From Gadus chalcogrammus (Eukaryota > Chordata > Actinopteri > Gadiformes > Gadidae): DNA of 64,000 bases. This document shows positions 56,317-64,000 of the stretch, piece after piece; positions within the stretch are counted from its first letter, which is position 1, and each line of letters begins with the position of its first letter. The notes beneath the pieces were generated by a model. It was not told the origin of the DNA. It did no database searches and saw only the letters and a list, made by a program, of their open reading frames with translations. Location of the stretch: NCBI RefSeq assembly GCF_026213295.1, contig NC_079413.1, positions 18,184,030-18,248,029 on the forward strand, in the 5' to 3' direction. Position numbers and translations under genes: made by a program.

Positions 56317-58056
56317 CTAGTATCCCTGTCCCATAAAGGGACCTGCCTGGTAGCTACCTCCTTGTTCCTGCCTTCCCTGATAGCTGTTACCCTGTCCTTG
56401 CTGTGGTGGATAAGGGTTAGCCAAACAATTCCTCCTAATATGTCCTTCCATGTTGCACCCATAGCATATTAAAGGACCTTTGCGTTGTCCTTGGGATCCT
56501 TGTTGTTGATTGTTTCTAAACTGTCCTTGGTGTCCTTGTTGTAAATTGTTTATATACTGACCTTTGGGCCCCTTATTCTGATTCTGCCTATTCCCATTTG
56601 TTGGGTTTCCAGTATTATGTAGGTGTATCTGAATGGTGCATATGAATGGTGGAGTGGGTGACCATTGGCTCTGAGGCTGTTGTACTGGGGTAGAGAATGC
56701 CTGTTGAGGAGGTTGGGTTTGTGGTGCGCCCTGCTGGACGGCTTGCAATATTGTATCAACAGACTCGGAAACAACCACCTGTTTTTTCTTCTCCTTTTCT
56801 CTTTTTGTGAGTTCTTCCAACTGAAGCTGAGATAGCTTCCTCTGCACCTCTTTGCTTTGTTCCTGTATTTTGTGTTCATTTTGCCGATATTTGTCCACTG
56901 CATGAACCACATGATCGCAGAAGTCTCTGTGAGTTTTATTTGTAACCAGTCCAACCACATCATCCAGCTTAACTTTGATTGAGCTAGGTAGAATCTCTAT
57001 CACAGAGTTTCTGAACATGACCGAAAACACAGGATGGATCTCAGGATCCTCATTCGTCTCCAAGCGCCATCTGTCCACTTGGGCCTGGAGGTAGGATGCA
57101 GGATTCTCTGTGTCGTTGATAGGGAGACCTCTCATGTTTTTATGATCGATATGGGTAGGGAACTCCCTTCTGAGTGTGGCCCACATCGCCACTCTGTAGC
57201 GATCAAGTGAAAGCCCATCGAGCATTACGTCCATTATATCCAACCCTCCATTCCTCAGTACAGACTCCATTTTAGATAACCCCAATACTCTTGCCAACAG
57301 AGCTTTCAGGTCCCCCACTGCCATTAGCTTTCCCACTGTGAGTTCCTCAAATGTTCTAATCCATTTAGACGCCCCGTTATGAATGTTAGGGAGTTTAGAA
57401 ATAACTCCCTCCAAGTCCTGTGAACCCCACGGTTGATATTGGACCTGTTGTCCTTTGACTAGAATGGGATAATTACCTGGGAGGGTGTCGGGTGCCTTTC
57501 TTCCCCTTCGTGCTCTCCTTAGTTTCCCCCGTGACTGGAGTACTAGGGGGCTTTGTATTGATGTACTGCAGCCAGACACCTCTGTGCCTGGGTCCCTACT
57601 GACCCTCCCTTGTGTGTTACATTTATTATCTCCTTCATCTAGTGTGACTTCCCCTTTAAATTCCACGTTGTCTGTTATCAGTGGATGCATGTTAGTTGGT
57701 TTGTACGGCGGTGGCTCAAGCTTCAGAGGCAAAGGTTGAGCCTCTTCTTCCTTTGTGATTATTTTTCTGGCCACTCGTTGTATTGCGCGCCACCTCTCTC
57801 CCTCTATTTCAAACAAAGCTAGCACTAACCTTTCCCTGTCTCTCATCTCTAAGGCATTTTTTCCACTTCTGTTAGGTTTGTAGTTCCTTATTACTACCTC
57901 CATGTCCCTACACATTGTCTGATCAAAAGTCCCTCCCGCGGGCCAAATTGTGCCTGATTTAACAGTCCGCTTCTCCCACTTCTCAGAAATTCGTTTGATC
58001 TCATTTCTGAGGAGTGGATTGTCTCTGCTCAAAACTTCTACCGCTGTTGGTGCCAT
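56317..58056 (-). CDS. endogenous retrovirus Gag
   Basis: An intact 579-aa frame. No N-terminal Gly-myristoylation signal follows the ATG. A PPPY late-domain motif lies near residue 118 (LEPPPYKP). The capsid region runs about 200-420 with YQPWGSQDLEGVISKLPN. A charged helical segment spans about 420-460, a Gln/Pro-rich linker 460-500, and one CCHC knuckle (CYGCNMEGHIRRNC) lies near residue 545. It ends in TAG with a G-rich context. Gag would form particles. Its intactness contrasts with the damaged pol and env. Confidence 0.88.
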   Translation of the reverse strand: MAPTAVEVLSRDNPLLRNEIKRISEKWEKRTVKSGTIWPAGGTFDQTMCRDMEVVIRNYKPNRSGKNALEMRDRERLVLALFEIEGERWRAIQRVARKIITKEEEAQPLPLKLEPPPYKPTNMHPLITDNVEFKGEVTLDEGDNKCNTQGRVSRDPGTEVSGCSTSIQSPLVLQSRGKLRRARRGRKAPDTLPGNYPILVKGQQVQYQPWGSQDLEGVISKLPNIHNGASKWIRTFEELTVGKLMAVGDLKALLARVLGLSKMESVLRNGGLDIMDVMLDGLSLDRYRVAMWATLRREFPTHIDHKNMRGLPINDTENPASYLQAQVDRWRLETNEDPEIHPVFSVMFRNSVIEILPSSIKVKLDDVVGLVTNKTHRDFCDHVVHAVDKYRQNEHKIQEQSKEVQRKLSQLQLEELTKREKEKKKQVVVSESVDTILQAVQQGAPQTQPPQQAFSTPVQQPQSQWSPTPPFICTIQIHLHNTGNPTNGNRQNQNKGPKGQYINNLQQGHQGQFRNNQQQGSQGQRKGPLICYGCNMEGHIRRNCLANPYPPQQGQGNSYQGRQEQGGSYQAGPFMGQGY

Positions 58057-59647
58057 TTTTAATTATTACTTTATTACCTTATTTATTTTTTCTGAAATAC
58101 ACTATTTATTAATACAATTTATTTGAGTTTATTCTACTAGTTAGTTTAAATACTTTACTATCTCTAAGCTACAAACGTGAACTCTTCCCAAGCGTTCGTC
58201 TCCCTCCCGAAGGTTGGAATGTGGCTCCCACCCTTCACTGTTATCTTTAAGCCTGGCCTGCAGGCTCCTGCTCGTAGCCTGTGAGATTGCTCGTGCACGT
58301 GCAGTTAGAGTCAGCGCGGGGATGTTTAAGTCAAAGAAGATTTACACATTTATTCAATACTTCAACAAATTAACTATTCTCTATCCGTCTAATTTATTTT
58401 TGATTATCAATTACTTCAAACAAATTAACTATTCTCTGTCCGCCTAATTTATTTATGACAGAATCAACAAAAAACACAACAAAAATGAACCGGGTCGTAA
58501 AAACCTCCGAGGTAACTTAATCCTAACACGACTTAAATACAGACAATAAGCCGGTTCATACAATTTCTTTATCTTATATTGAAAAATGTCCGAATTGTTT
58601 GTAATTAATTACAAATAAAAAGTTGACCGAGCATAGAAGCTGGCCTTTTGGTTAATCACATGTACGGTCGGATGTATAATGAATCAATCAGAACTTCAAA
58701 CAAGAATGATTGCCACAAAGCACCAAGATCAGACAAACGATGCTTCGCACAACTAGTCTATTCCTTCAAAATAATGGCTAATCACATACACACTCGACCA
58801 GATCACGAACAAACAAGAGACTCCTCAAAATACCAACTCAAACGGTACTCCAACCAAGAACCTTATCTATTCAAAAGTGCGAGAATCTGCTTTCTCAAAA
58901 ATGCCAACTTCGGAAATTCACCGGTCGACATCCCAAGCAAACCTCTAAAATAAAATTGAATTCATCAACGGCAATGAATTCCAATACAACTCCAAATGAG
59001 ATCTCAGAAACCCAACAGTTACGCAATCGTTCGAACTGTGGACCCAACTTGAGCAGAGATCTCAGAAATCCAACAGTTACGCAATCGTTCGAACTGTGGA
59101 CCCAATTTGAGCAGAGATCTCAGAAATCCAACAGTTACGCAATCGTTCGAACTGTGGACCCAATTTTAGCAGAGATCTCAGAAATCCAACAGTTACGCAA
59201 TCGTTCGAACTGTGGACCCACTTTTCTATTGGAACTTTCTCACTAATTCGTTCCTCTAGAATACAGCCACAGGACTTTATAGTAGGACTATTGAACCAAA
59301 ACACCAAAACACCAATAACAATAACTTGTGTCAAAATAGGGAGCCACGCGTCTTGGTCATTTAGAACCACAGCGCCTAGGGCTTATGTGCGCGCGCACGT
59401 CAATCTCTTCCGGAGCTCCCGTCTCTCGCTCTCTCTCTCTTTAGGTTCGTTTGACTGAAGAGACACTTTAACCCGTTCACCAAGCGTTCAGACGGGGCAA
59501 AAACAGATCAACCAACCATTAAATTAGTGGTAAGCCAACTTACCGGGAATAGTTTTGTGCGCTTGGTTGTGTGATTCGTCCGCGCCCCGCCTTGCAGCCC
59601 GGCAGTTGGGCTGTCTCTTTCCAGTCCTGGTCGCGACGCCAATATAT
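58057..59647 (-). other. retroviral leader, non-coding
   Basis: About 1.6 kb between the 5' LTR and gag, without a convincing gene. It holds the 58-bp tandem repeats (58999-59228) and, at its far end, a PBS-like TGGCGTCGCGACCAGG at about 59626-59641, six bases from the LTR end. The tRNA that would match could not be assigned. Packaging signals normally lie here. Confidence 0.65.
58999..59228. repeat. 58-bp tandem repeats in retroviral leader (4 copies)
   Basis: Copies begin with ATCTCAGAAA at 59001, 59059, 59117 and 59175, an exact 58-bp period. Each has the imperfect hairpin CAGTT(ACGCAATCGTTCG)AACTG. They lie between the PBS and gag, where packaging structures usually are; that role is inferred. 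Confidence 0.9.
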
Positions 59648-60137
59648 TGAAGATTAACCGAGATATAAAACACTTAGACTAATTCAAGAGAGAGAGTAGA
59701 ATGAAAACGAGGGGTCCGGAGCAAGAATTGACAAAAGACTTTATCGTGCAGAAAAACAACAACGACAACAGCCTGAGTGGGTTTGCAAAGTCACTCCTCG
59801 TCAACAGATTCCAGCCTCTTCTTAAACACACAATAGCACAGTACTCAGCAGTTTCTTGTTTTTTAGGTGTCCACATATAATCAAACACAAATTCTTCTAA
59901 ACAGATGGTCACCGAGATAGTCTAGGACCCAGGAAGTGGAGTCAGCATACATCGTGTCAGTAGCTTCCTGCTCCTGGGGGGTTGCGCCCCAACCCCTGCT
60001 CTGACCCAAGACTCCCAGGCCTCGTGACCAGCCCTGGATCAAAATCCAAGGCGCTTTACATGTTTTCTACCATTAGATATATAGGCCTAATAATAATCAT
60101 AGCTTACCATAGAATATAATCATTAATTTCTACCACA
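59648..60137 (-). repeat. 5' LTR of the endogenous retrovirus
   Basis: Same sequence as 50983-51477 apart from a GA dinucleotide and the inner terminus (TCTTCA instead of TCTCCTACA on the coding strand). The outer end TGTGGTAG abuts CCCCC, the target duplication inside the foldback arm. Confidence 0.88.
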
Positions 60138-61165
60138 CCCCCTTTCTGGTTTGTTTAGGATGAAATAGAGTGGGTGACACCGAAATTTGAACTATTAGTC
60201 CTTTCTCGGGTATTTGGCTCATTTTGAATCGCTCCTGCCTGCTTCACAATGGTTGTCTGTGTGCATACACCAACCTGTCAACCCAGCAACCCTAAACGTT
60301 CGTTTTCAAAAATGTGCAAGTAACCGAGTGGTTAGTGGCATTCGTGAAGTTTTAAAAAAAAATATCGGCGCAATATATGGTTTCCATCCGTGTTAGTTGC
60401 TAATTGGAACTATTTTTTCAGATACCTCACAACCGCATATAAACTTCCGCTCGCTGCGTTACGATGGTTACATTGAGGTTGGCCATACCAGCTGTGACGA
60501 CAAGGTCCCACTCCGTGCAGCACCTACTTTCGTGCTCAGTCGGCATCTGCCTGCACTTCCCACAGGCACACCACCAATTTCCCGTGATCCTGGGGACCGC
60601 TTCAGCCGGAGCTTCAGGCGCCTCCGTAGCCCTAGCCTCCATCTCCCGTAGCTCCTCTTGGGTGTATTCAGGTTCAAACCGATATCCTCTGCCGTCAAAA
60701 TCAAAATCGAGTGCGTCCTCCAGAAGCCACCTTTGATATTCCATTTTCAGTAATTTTCCCTAATCCGAGGTGCTCAAGTCACGGTACAAGACCAAACCAA
60801 CGTAAACAGCACACCTTTCCGGTTCGGCGGAGTAATATCAGCGAGCAGTAATGAGTCTTCCAACTGAAATCAACTGGCGATAAATGTGCAATAAAACACG
60901 ACAGAAACCATATATTGCGCCGATATTTTTTTTTAAAACTTCACGAATGCCACTAACCACTCGGTTACTTGCACATTTTTGAAAACGAACGTTTAGGTTT
61001 GCTGGGTTGACAGGTTGGTGTATGCACACAGACAACCATTGTGAAGCAGGTAGGAGCGATTCAAAATGAGCCAAATACCCGAGAAAGGACTAATAGTTCA
61101 AATTTCGGTGTCACCCACTCTATTTCATCCTACACAAACCAGAAAGGGGGCTCAATGTTCAAAAT
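60138..61165. repeat. long inverted repeat of the TTAA foldback element
   Basis: The block 60138-60395 pairs with about 60880-61155, for example CCCTTTCTGGTTTGTTTAGG against its complement near 61131. The arms differ by a few bases. The left outermost 33 bp were separated by the retrovirus and lie at 50950-50982. Confidence 0.85.
60427..60744 (-). CDS. P2X7-ballast-like zinc-binding protein in a TTAA element
   Basis: The reverse-strand 105-aa frame has an acidic N-terminus, EYTQEELREMEAR, and a Cys cluster (WWCACGKCRQMPTEHESRCC). This matches the C-terminal cytoplasmic ballast (P2RX7_C) domain of P2X7 receptors, which binds zinc. No receptor channel or membrane segment is present. The conserved part may continue past a splice donor near 60430, because the end of the frame looks random. 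Similar domains occur in transposon-associated fish proteins. The domain's role in the element is unknown. Confidence 0.65.
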   Translation of the reverse strand: MEYQRWLLEDALDFDFDGRGYRFEPEYTQEELREMEARATEAPEAPAEAVPRITGNWWCACGKCRQMPTEHESRCCTEWDLVVTAGMANLNVTIVTQRAEVYMRL

Positions 61166-61183
61166 ACCGGAATTGTCCTTTAA

Positions 61184-61515
61184 GTTTTCAGGAATTTCAT
61201 CATCCCAGCTTATCTTCTCTCTGCACATCTGCTGGAGAACTTGTTTCCCCAAGAGGACAAAAGGTGCGATGAATCCCAAGGGATCGTAAACAGAAGCTAC
61301 CATAGAAAGCACACCCCTTCTTGTGAGTGGCTTAGGTTTTTTTTGTCCACTCTGAATTTAAAAGAATCGGAGGTGATACACCACTCCACGCCAAGAGCTC
61401 TTTCCATATGAGGTAGACTCAAGGCCATGTCTTGATCTTTGACTGTGGTGCATTCCTCTTCTGGGATGGTTGACAACACATTCTCACTGTTGGAAACAAA
61501 TTTGTGGAGTCTCAA
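61184..61515 (-). pseudogene. BEL/Pao reverse transcriptase end, frameshifted
   Basis: Two short frames (61515-61297 and 61312-61130) continue the reverse transcriptase: [16 protein letters not shown] and [20 protein letters not shown], both characteristic of Pao-type pol. Frame changes near 61510 and 61320 separate them from each other and from the upstream frame. The TTAA insertion follows at 61183. Confidence 0.85.
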
Positions 61516-63382
61516 CTTTCCCTATGTGGCAAAGTTCTCTTGATTCTTTCACAAGTTGAATGGCTTCCTTTTCAGTTTGAATGCTCATCAGACCATCGTC
61601 GACATAGAAATTTCTTTGAATGAAGCGTACGGCCTCTTCACTGAATTGCCCTTTCCCTTGTGCTGCCAGATGTTTCAAGCCAAAGTTGGCGCAACCAGGA
61701 GACGATGCCGCTCCAAACAAGTGTACTTTCATCCTGTAAACTGATGGTATATTTTCAAGGTTGCCATTCTCCCACCATAGGAATCTTAAATAATCTTGGT
61801 CTTCCTTCTTCACATGAAACTGGTGGAACATCCTTTCGATGTCGCACATGACGGCAATCGAACCCTTCCGAAAGCGGCACAGGACACCTACCAGGGTGTT
61901 GGTCAAGTCAGGCCCGGTAAGAAGGTGGTTGTTCAGAGAGGTGTCTTGAAACTTAGCAGAGCAGTCAAATACTACACGTATTTTTCCAGGTTTATGCGGA
62001 TGATAGACCCCATGATGTGGGATATACCAGGCCTGATCACTGTCTATTTCTTCCAAAGGTACCTTCTCTGCATCACCACGTGAAATGACATCATCCATGA
62101 AGTTAACATAGTCTTTGCAGTACTTAGGATCTTTCTTCAGTCTCCTCTCAAGACAATTAAGTCTGTGGACTGCACATGACTTGTTGTTTAGCAACTTTGG
62201 ACGTTCTACCTTGAACGGAAATGGCATCTCATAATGACCAGTGTCATTCTGTGTGATGGTTTTGCTCAACTTCGACAGAAATTTGAGATCTTCTTGGGAG
62301 ACAGGATCATCTTCTTGTGTTCTCTCTAAGAAATCTGTTTCTAAGACTCTGATGATGTCTGAAGGAGAAATTTCCTTGACTTTGGTACGGCTCACATAAT
62401 GCACTTCAGTTCGGAGGTTGACCGAGGGCTCCAAAGTTGGTGTTACTTCTCTCACTATTATGTGATGGCTCACTCCAATGTTGTCACCGTAGTCCACATA
62501 GAGATTCCCGTGGCCAATAATGCTCCATCCAAGGTCTGTACGCTGTGCGTAAGGATGGTTATCCTTGCCAGGAACAACTTCCCTTGGAAGTAAGGCTTGT
62601 GAGCAGTTGTACCGAATGAGCAAACCTACTTCACAGTCTTGCAGAGGTGCAATCTCTCCTTGAAGGTGCTCTAAATGGGACCAGGACTTGGCGGTTTCAT
62701 CAGTTGGTATGTGAGTTCTGTTGGCTGAAATAAATTCCCGGGTGTAGACTGGTGGTAGGGCAATCTTCTTACCAGAGAAAAACCCTCGAACTTGGAGGTT
62801 GTTCACTTTTTGAGAGCTTACTGTTGTTTTTGAGCTCATTGTAGAAAGCTTCAGATTGACTTGTTCTTTGGTTACTTCCAAGGCTTCCACTACTTCACTC
62901 AAGGCGAAGGTTGTGTCCCTTTGCGAATCCAACAGAGCATATACAAGGATTTCTCGTGCTGGTTGAGTTGTTGCTGAAAGCCAAACAGGAATTATTGCCG
63001 CTGTTTGCATGTTCGGTTCATGAAATAGCACTCTGTTGGCAGTAGCAGCTGTGAATACCCCTTGGTGTTGTGTTGATTGAGTACATTCATTGTTCCTCTC
63101 TTGACTTGGTCTGGGCTTTTCTTTACTTGGATTTCTTTCAGTGCGTGGTTGTGTTTGTTGCTCTTTAGATCGCTCCTCATGCAGACAGGTTGGATGTCGC
63201 TTGGAGCACACGTCGCAAACACTCCTACTGTTGCAGCTCTTTGAGTGGTGACCTAACTTCAGACAACCAAAGCACAGTTTTTCAGCTTGAATAAATGTGA
63301 TTCGATCTGAAATTGGTTTATCCCTGAAGTTCCTGCATTTGTGCAAAGTATGTCCGTTCTTCTTACAGAAAAGACACATCAT
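61484..63382 (-). CDS. BEL/Pao zinc knuckles, protease and reverse transcriptase
   Basis: A 632-aa open frame, part of a longer polyprotein. Residues 1-55 carry Cys/His knuckles (CLFCKKNGHTLHKC; CFGCLKLGHHSKSC; CDVCSKRHPTC). The protease is recognised near residue 150 by ALLDSQRDTTF, where the family usually has DSGA or DSG(S): the Gly is replaced by Gln here. Reverse transcriptase follows with VVFDCSAKF, VMCDIERMFHQF, FGAASSPGCANFGLK and the catalytic YVDD (NFYVDDGLMS). The frame shifts at about 61510. Confidence 0.9.
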   Translation of the reverse strand: MMCLFCKKNGHTLHKCRNFRDKPISDRITFIQAEKLCFGCLKLGHHSKSCNSRSVCDVCSKRHPTCLHEERSKEQQTQPRTERNPSKEKPRPSQERNNECTQSTQHQGVFTAATANRVLFHEPNMQTAAIIPVWLSATTQPAREILVYALLDSQRDTTFALSEVVEALEVTKEQVNLKLSTMSSKTTVSSQKVNNLQVRGFFSGKKIALPPVYTREFISANRTHIPTDETAKSWSHLEHLQGEIAPLQDCEVGLLIRYNCSQALLPREVVPGKDNHPYAQRTDLGWSIIGHGNLYVDYGDNIGVSHHIIVREVTPTLEPSVNLRTEVHYVSRTKVKEISPSDIIRVLETDFLERTQEDDPVSQEDLKFLSKLSKTITQNDTGHYEMPFPFKVERPKLLNNKSCAVHRLNCLERRLKKDPKYCKDYVNFMDDVISRGDAEKVPLEEIDSDQAWYIPHHGVYHPHKPGKIRVVFDCSAKFQDTSLNNHLLTGPDLTNTLVGVLCRFRKGSIAVMCDIERMFHQFHVKKEDQDYLRFLWWENGNLENIPSVYRMKVHLFGAASSPGCANFGLKHLAAQGKGQFSEEAVRFIQRNFYVDDGLMSIQTEKEAIQLVKESRELCHIGKVETPQICFQQ

Positions 63383-63481
63383 GATGACAAACCCTTCATT
63401 GGAACTTGTGGTCAGTGTCTTTACTCCGACACTGTGTTGTCTTTGGGATTTTTCAGGCTCAGCTTGTTTCAGTGACTGCAG

Positions 63482-64000
63482 TGAAGTAACAGGGTTACAT
63501 TCAGCCAGTTACTATTTTACGAACTGGCTGAATGAAGGGAACTGGTTTCTATCCTCTTCTTCATCAACAACCTTCCGGTTCCATCCTGCTATTAACCAAT
63601 CCGGTAACTTTGACAGAATTCTCCTGTTTTCATTACAGTCATTCAATATTTCCAGTGCTTTTATATGGACCATGGCAGCCTCGCAACTGCGTAGAAAATC
63701 TACAAACTCTCTGAGTTCAAATTGTCTTTAGATCCTATCTTGGGCCATGCTTGTAGCTTGTCTCTGTAAGCCTTTGCAACTGTGAATGGGTTTCCATATC
63801 GCTCTTCCAGAATCTTCCATGCACTAGCGTAGGCCGACTCAGTTCCAAGTAGGAAATAGCCATTGATTGCTTTCTTAGCTAGTCCACTTACATACTGACG
63901 GAGGTAGTATATTTTCTCCTTATCTTCAATGTTCTTGTGGCCAATAAGTGTTTGAAATGAAAGTTTCCAGTCTTTGTACTTCAGTGGATCTCCGCTGAAT
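63482..64000 (-). pseudogene. BEL/Pao Gag (DUF1759-type), partial and broken
   Basis: The minus strand from 64000 encodes an uninterrupted Gag segment (DKEKIYYLRQYVSGLAKKAI; ILEERYGNPFTVAKAYRDKL) typical of DUF1759. A stop and frame change occur near 63725, after which another frame continues (ELREFVDFLRSCEAAMVHIK) and ends at tandem stops near 63510. The gene starts beyond the window. Confidence 0.82.

Larger units (their letters stand above)
50983..60137 (-). mobile_element. defective endogenous retrovirus, near-identical LTRs
   Basis: LTRs at 59648-60137 (5') and 50983-51477 (3') appear identical by eye except for one GA dinucleotide and the inner few bases. It is flanked by CCCC on both sides. 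Order on the minus strand: 5' LTR, PBS-like TGG, leader with 58-bp repeats, gag, UAG, protease start, a 2.6-kb non-coding stretch where most of pol should be, an integrase remnant, env start, 3' LTR. The layout is gamma/epsilon-retrovirus-like. It cannot make pol or a full envelope, so it is replication-defective as it stands. Confidence 0.88.
50950..61179 (-). mobile_element. TTAA-flanked foldback element encoding a P2X7-like domain, with a retrovirus inside
   Basis: Inverted ends start AGGACAATTCCGGTATTTTG. Inner arms (60138-60400 and about 60880-61165) are long inverted repeats, so the terminal repeats are about 300 bp. A retrovirus (50983-60137) landed in the left arm only 33 bp from the end. 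Without it the element is about 1.1 kb and carries one small gene at 60427-60744. Kolobok-type by TTAA target; no transposase. Confidence 0.85.
48114..64000 (-). mobile_element. BEL/Pao LTR retrotransposon, interrupted, running off the window
   Basis: On the minus strand the order is gag (beyond 64000 to about 63482), knuckle/protease/reverse transcriptase (63382-61184), RNase H/integrase (50945-48769), polypurine tract, 3' LTR (48619-48114). The insertion at 50950-61179 sits at TTAA, and removing it restores a continuous frame. A few frameshifts near 61320, 61510, 63510 and 63725 break the polyprotein. The 5' LTR is outside the window. Confidence 0.9.

Noticed and set aside
58999..59228. CRISPR-like array
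   Set aside because: The repeats are contiguous with no unique spacers, and the setting is a eukaryotic provirus leader.

Overview
This window contains no recognisable host gene. It is a dense nest of transposable elements, almost certainly from a ray-finned (teleost-like) fish genome. The evidence is the combination of a sushi/Tf1-type chromovirus, a Gmr1-like Ty3/gypsy element with integrase ahead of reverse transcriptase, a BEL/Pao element, a defective endogenous retrovirus, hAT transposases of ZMYM-like and BED-finger types, a CACTA-type element with a SAMD3-like companion gene, many TTAA-flanked non-autonomous elements and a tRNA-derived SINE. The species cannot be named from the sequence alone.

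Region 1 (1-11.9 kb). A palindromic repeat occupies 1-3346 (arms about 1-1690 and 1940-3346). Its outer ends are tandem 170-bp repeats, which resume at 10705-11395. A young chromovirus (3347-10699; 464-bp LTRs with 4 differences) is inserted in the right-hand repeat array with target duplication GTAAT. Its LTR shows a TATA box, a deduced RNA start and an 11-nt self-priming site, and a correctly phased slippery heptamer lies between gag and pol. Pol is frameshifted at least three times. A 2-kb TTAA element (8435-10446) splits the 3' LTR.

Region 2 (12.3-47.0 kb). A degraded minus-strand Gmr1-like element runs from 12301 to 46966. It is interrupted by a TTAA element (13986-15402) and by a 29.2-kb hAT-bounded insertion (17026-46229, perfect 8-bp duplication CTCGTACT). 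The hAT block holds a ZMYM-like hAT transposase with two lesions and a 20-kb imperfect inverted duplication (about 19954-40254) whose outer boundary lies in the first codons of that transposase. One arm carries an apparently intact 7.2-kb CACTA-type element (25758-32958) encoding an 891-aa zinc-finger transposase and a four-exon SAMD3-like gene. On its right side are a solo LTR, an 854-bp hAT MITE and a broken BED-finger hAT, itself interrupted by a 785-bp MITE.

Region 3 (47.0-64.0 kb). A minus-strand BEL/Pao element (3' LTR at 48114-48619, gag running off the right edge) is split in its pol by a 10.2-kb TTAA foldback element (50950-61179). That element encodes a P2X7-ballast-like protein and contains an endogenous retrovirus (50983-60137) with near-identical LTRs, an intact gag, a UAG gag/protease junction, a protease with the catalytic Asp replaced, most of pol missing and only the start of env. 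A SINE-like sequence lies within the retrovirus.

The target duplications and reading frames let the order of insertion be read directly: Gmr1-like before hAT, hAT before CACTA; and BEL/Pao before TTAA foldback, before retrovirus. The most unusual items are the 29-kb hAT-bounded block with its 20-kb inverted duplication, the CACTA/SAMD3 pair with its empty site preserved in the opposite arm, and the visible self-priming and frameshift signals of the chromovirus.
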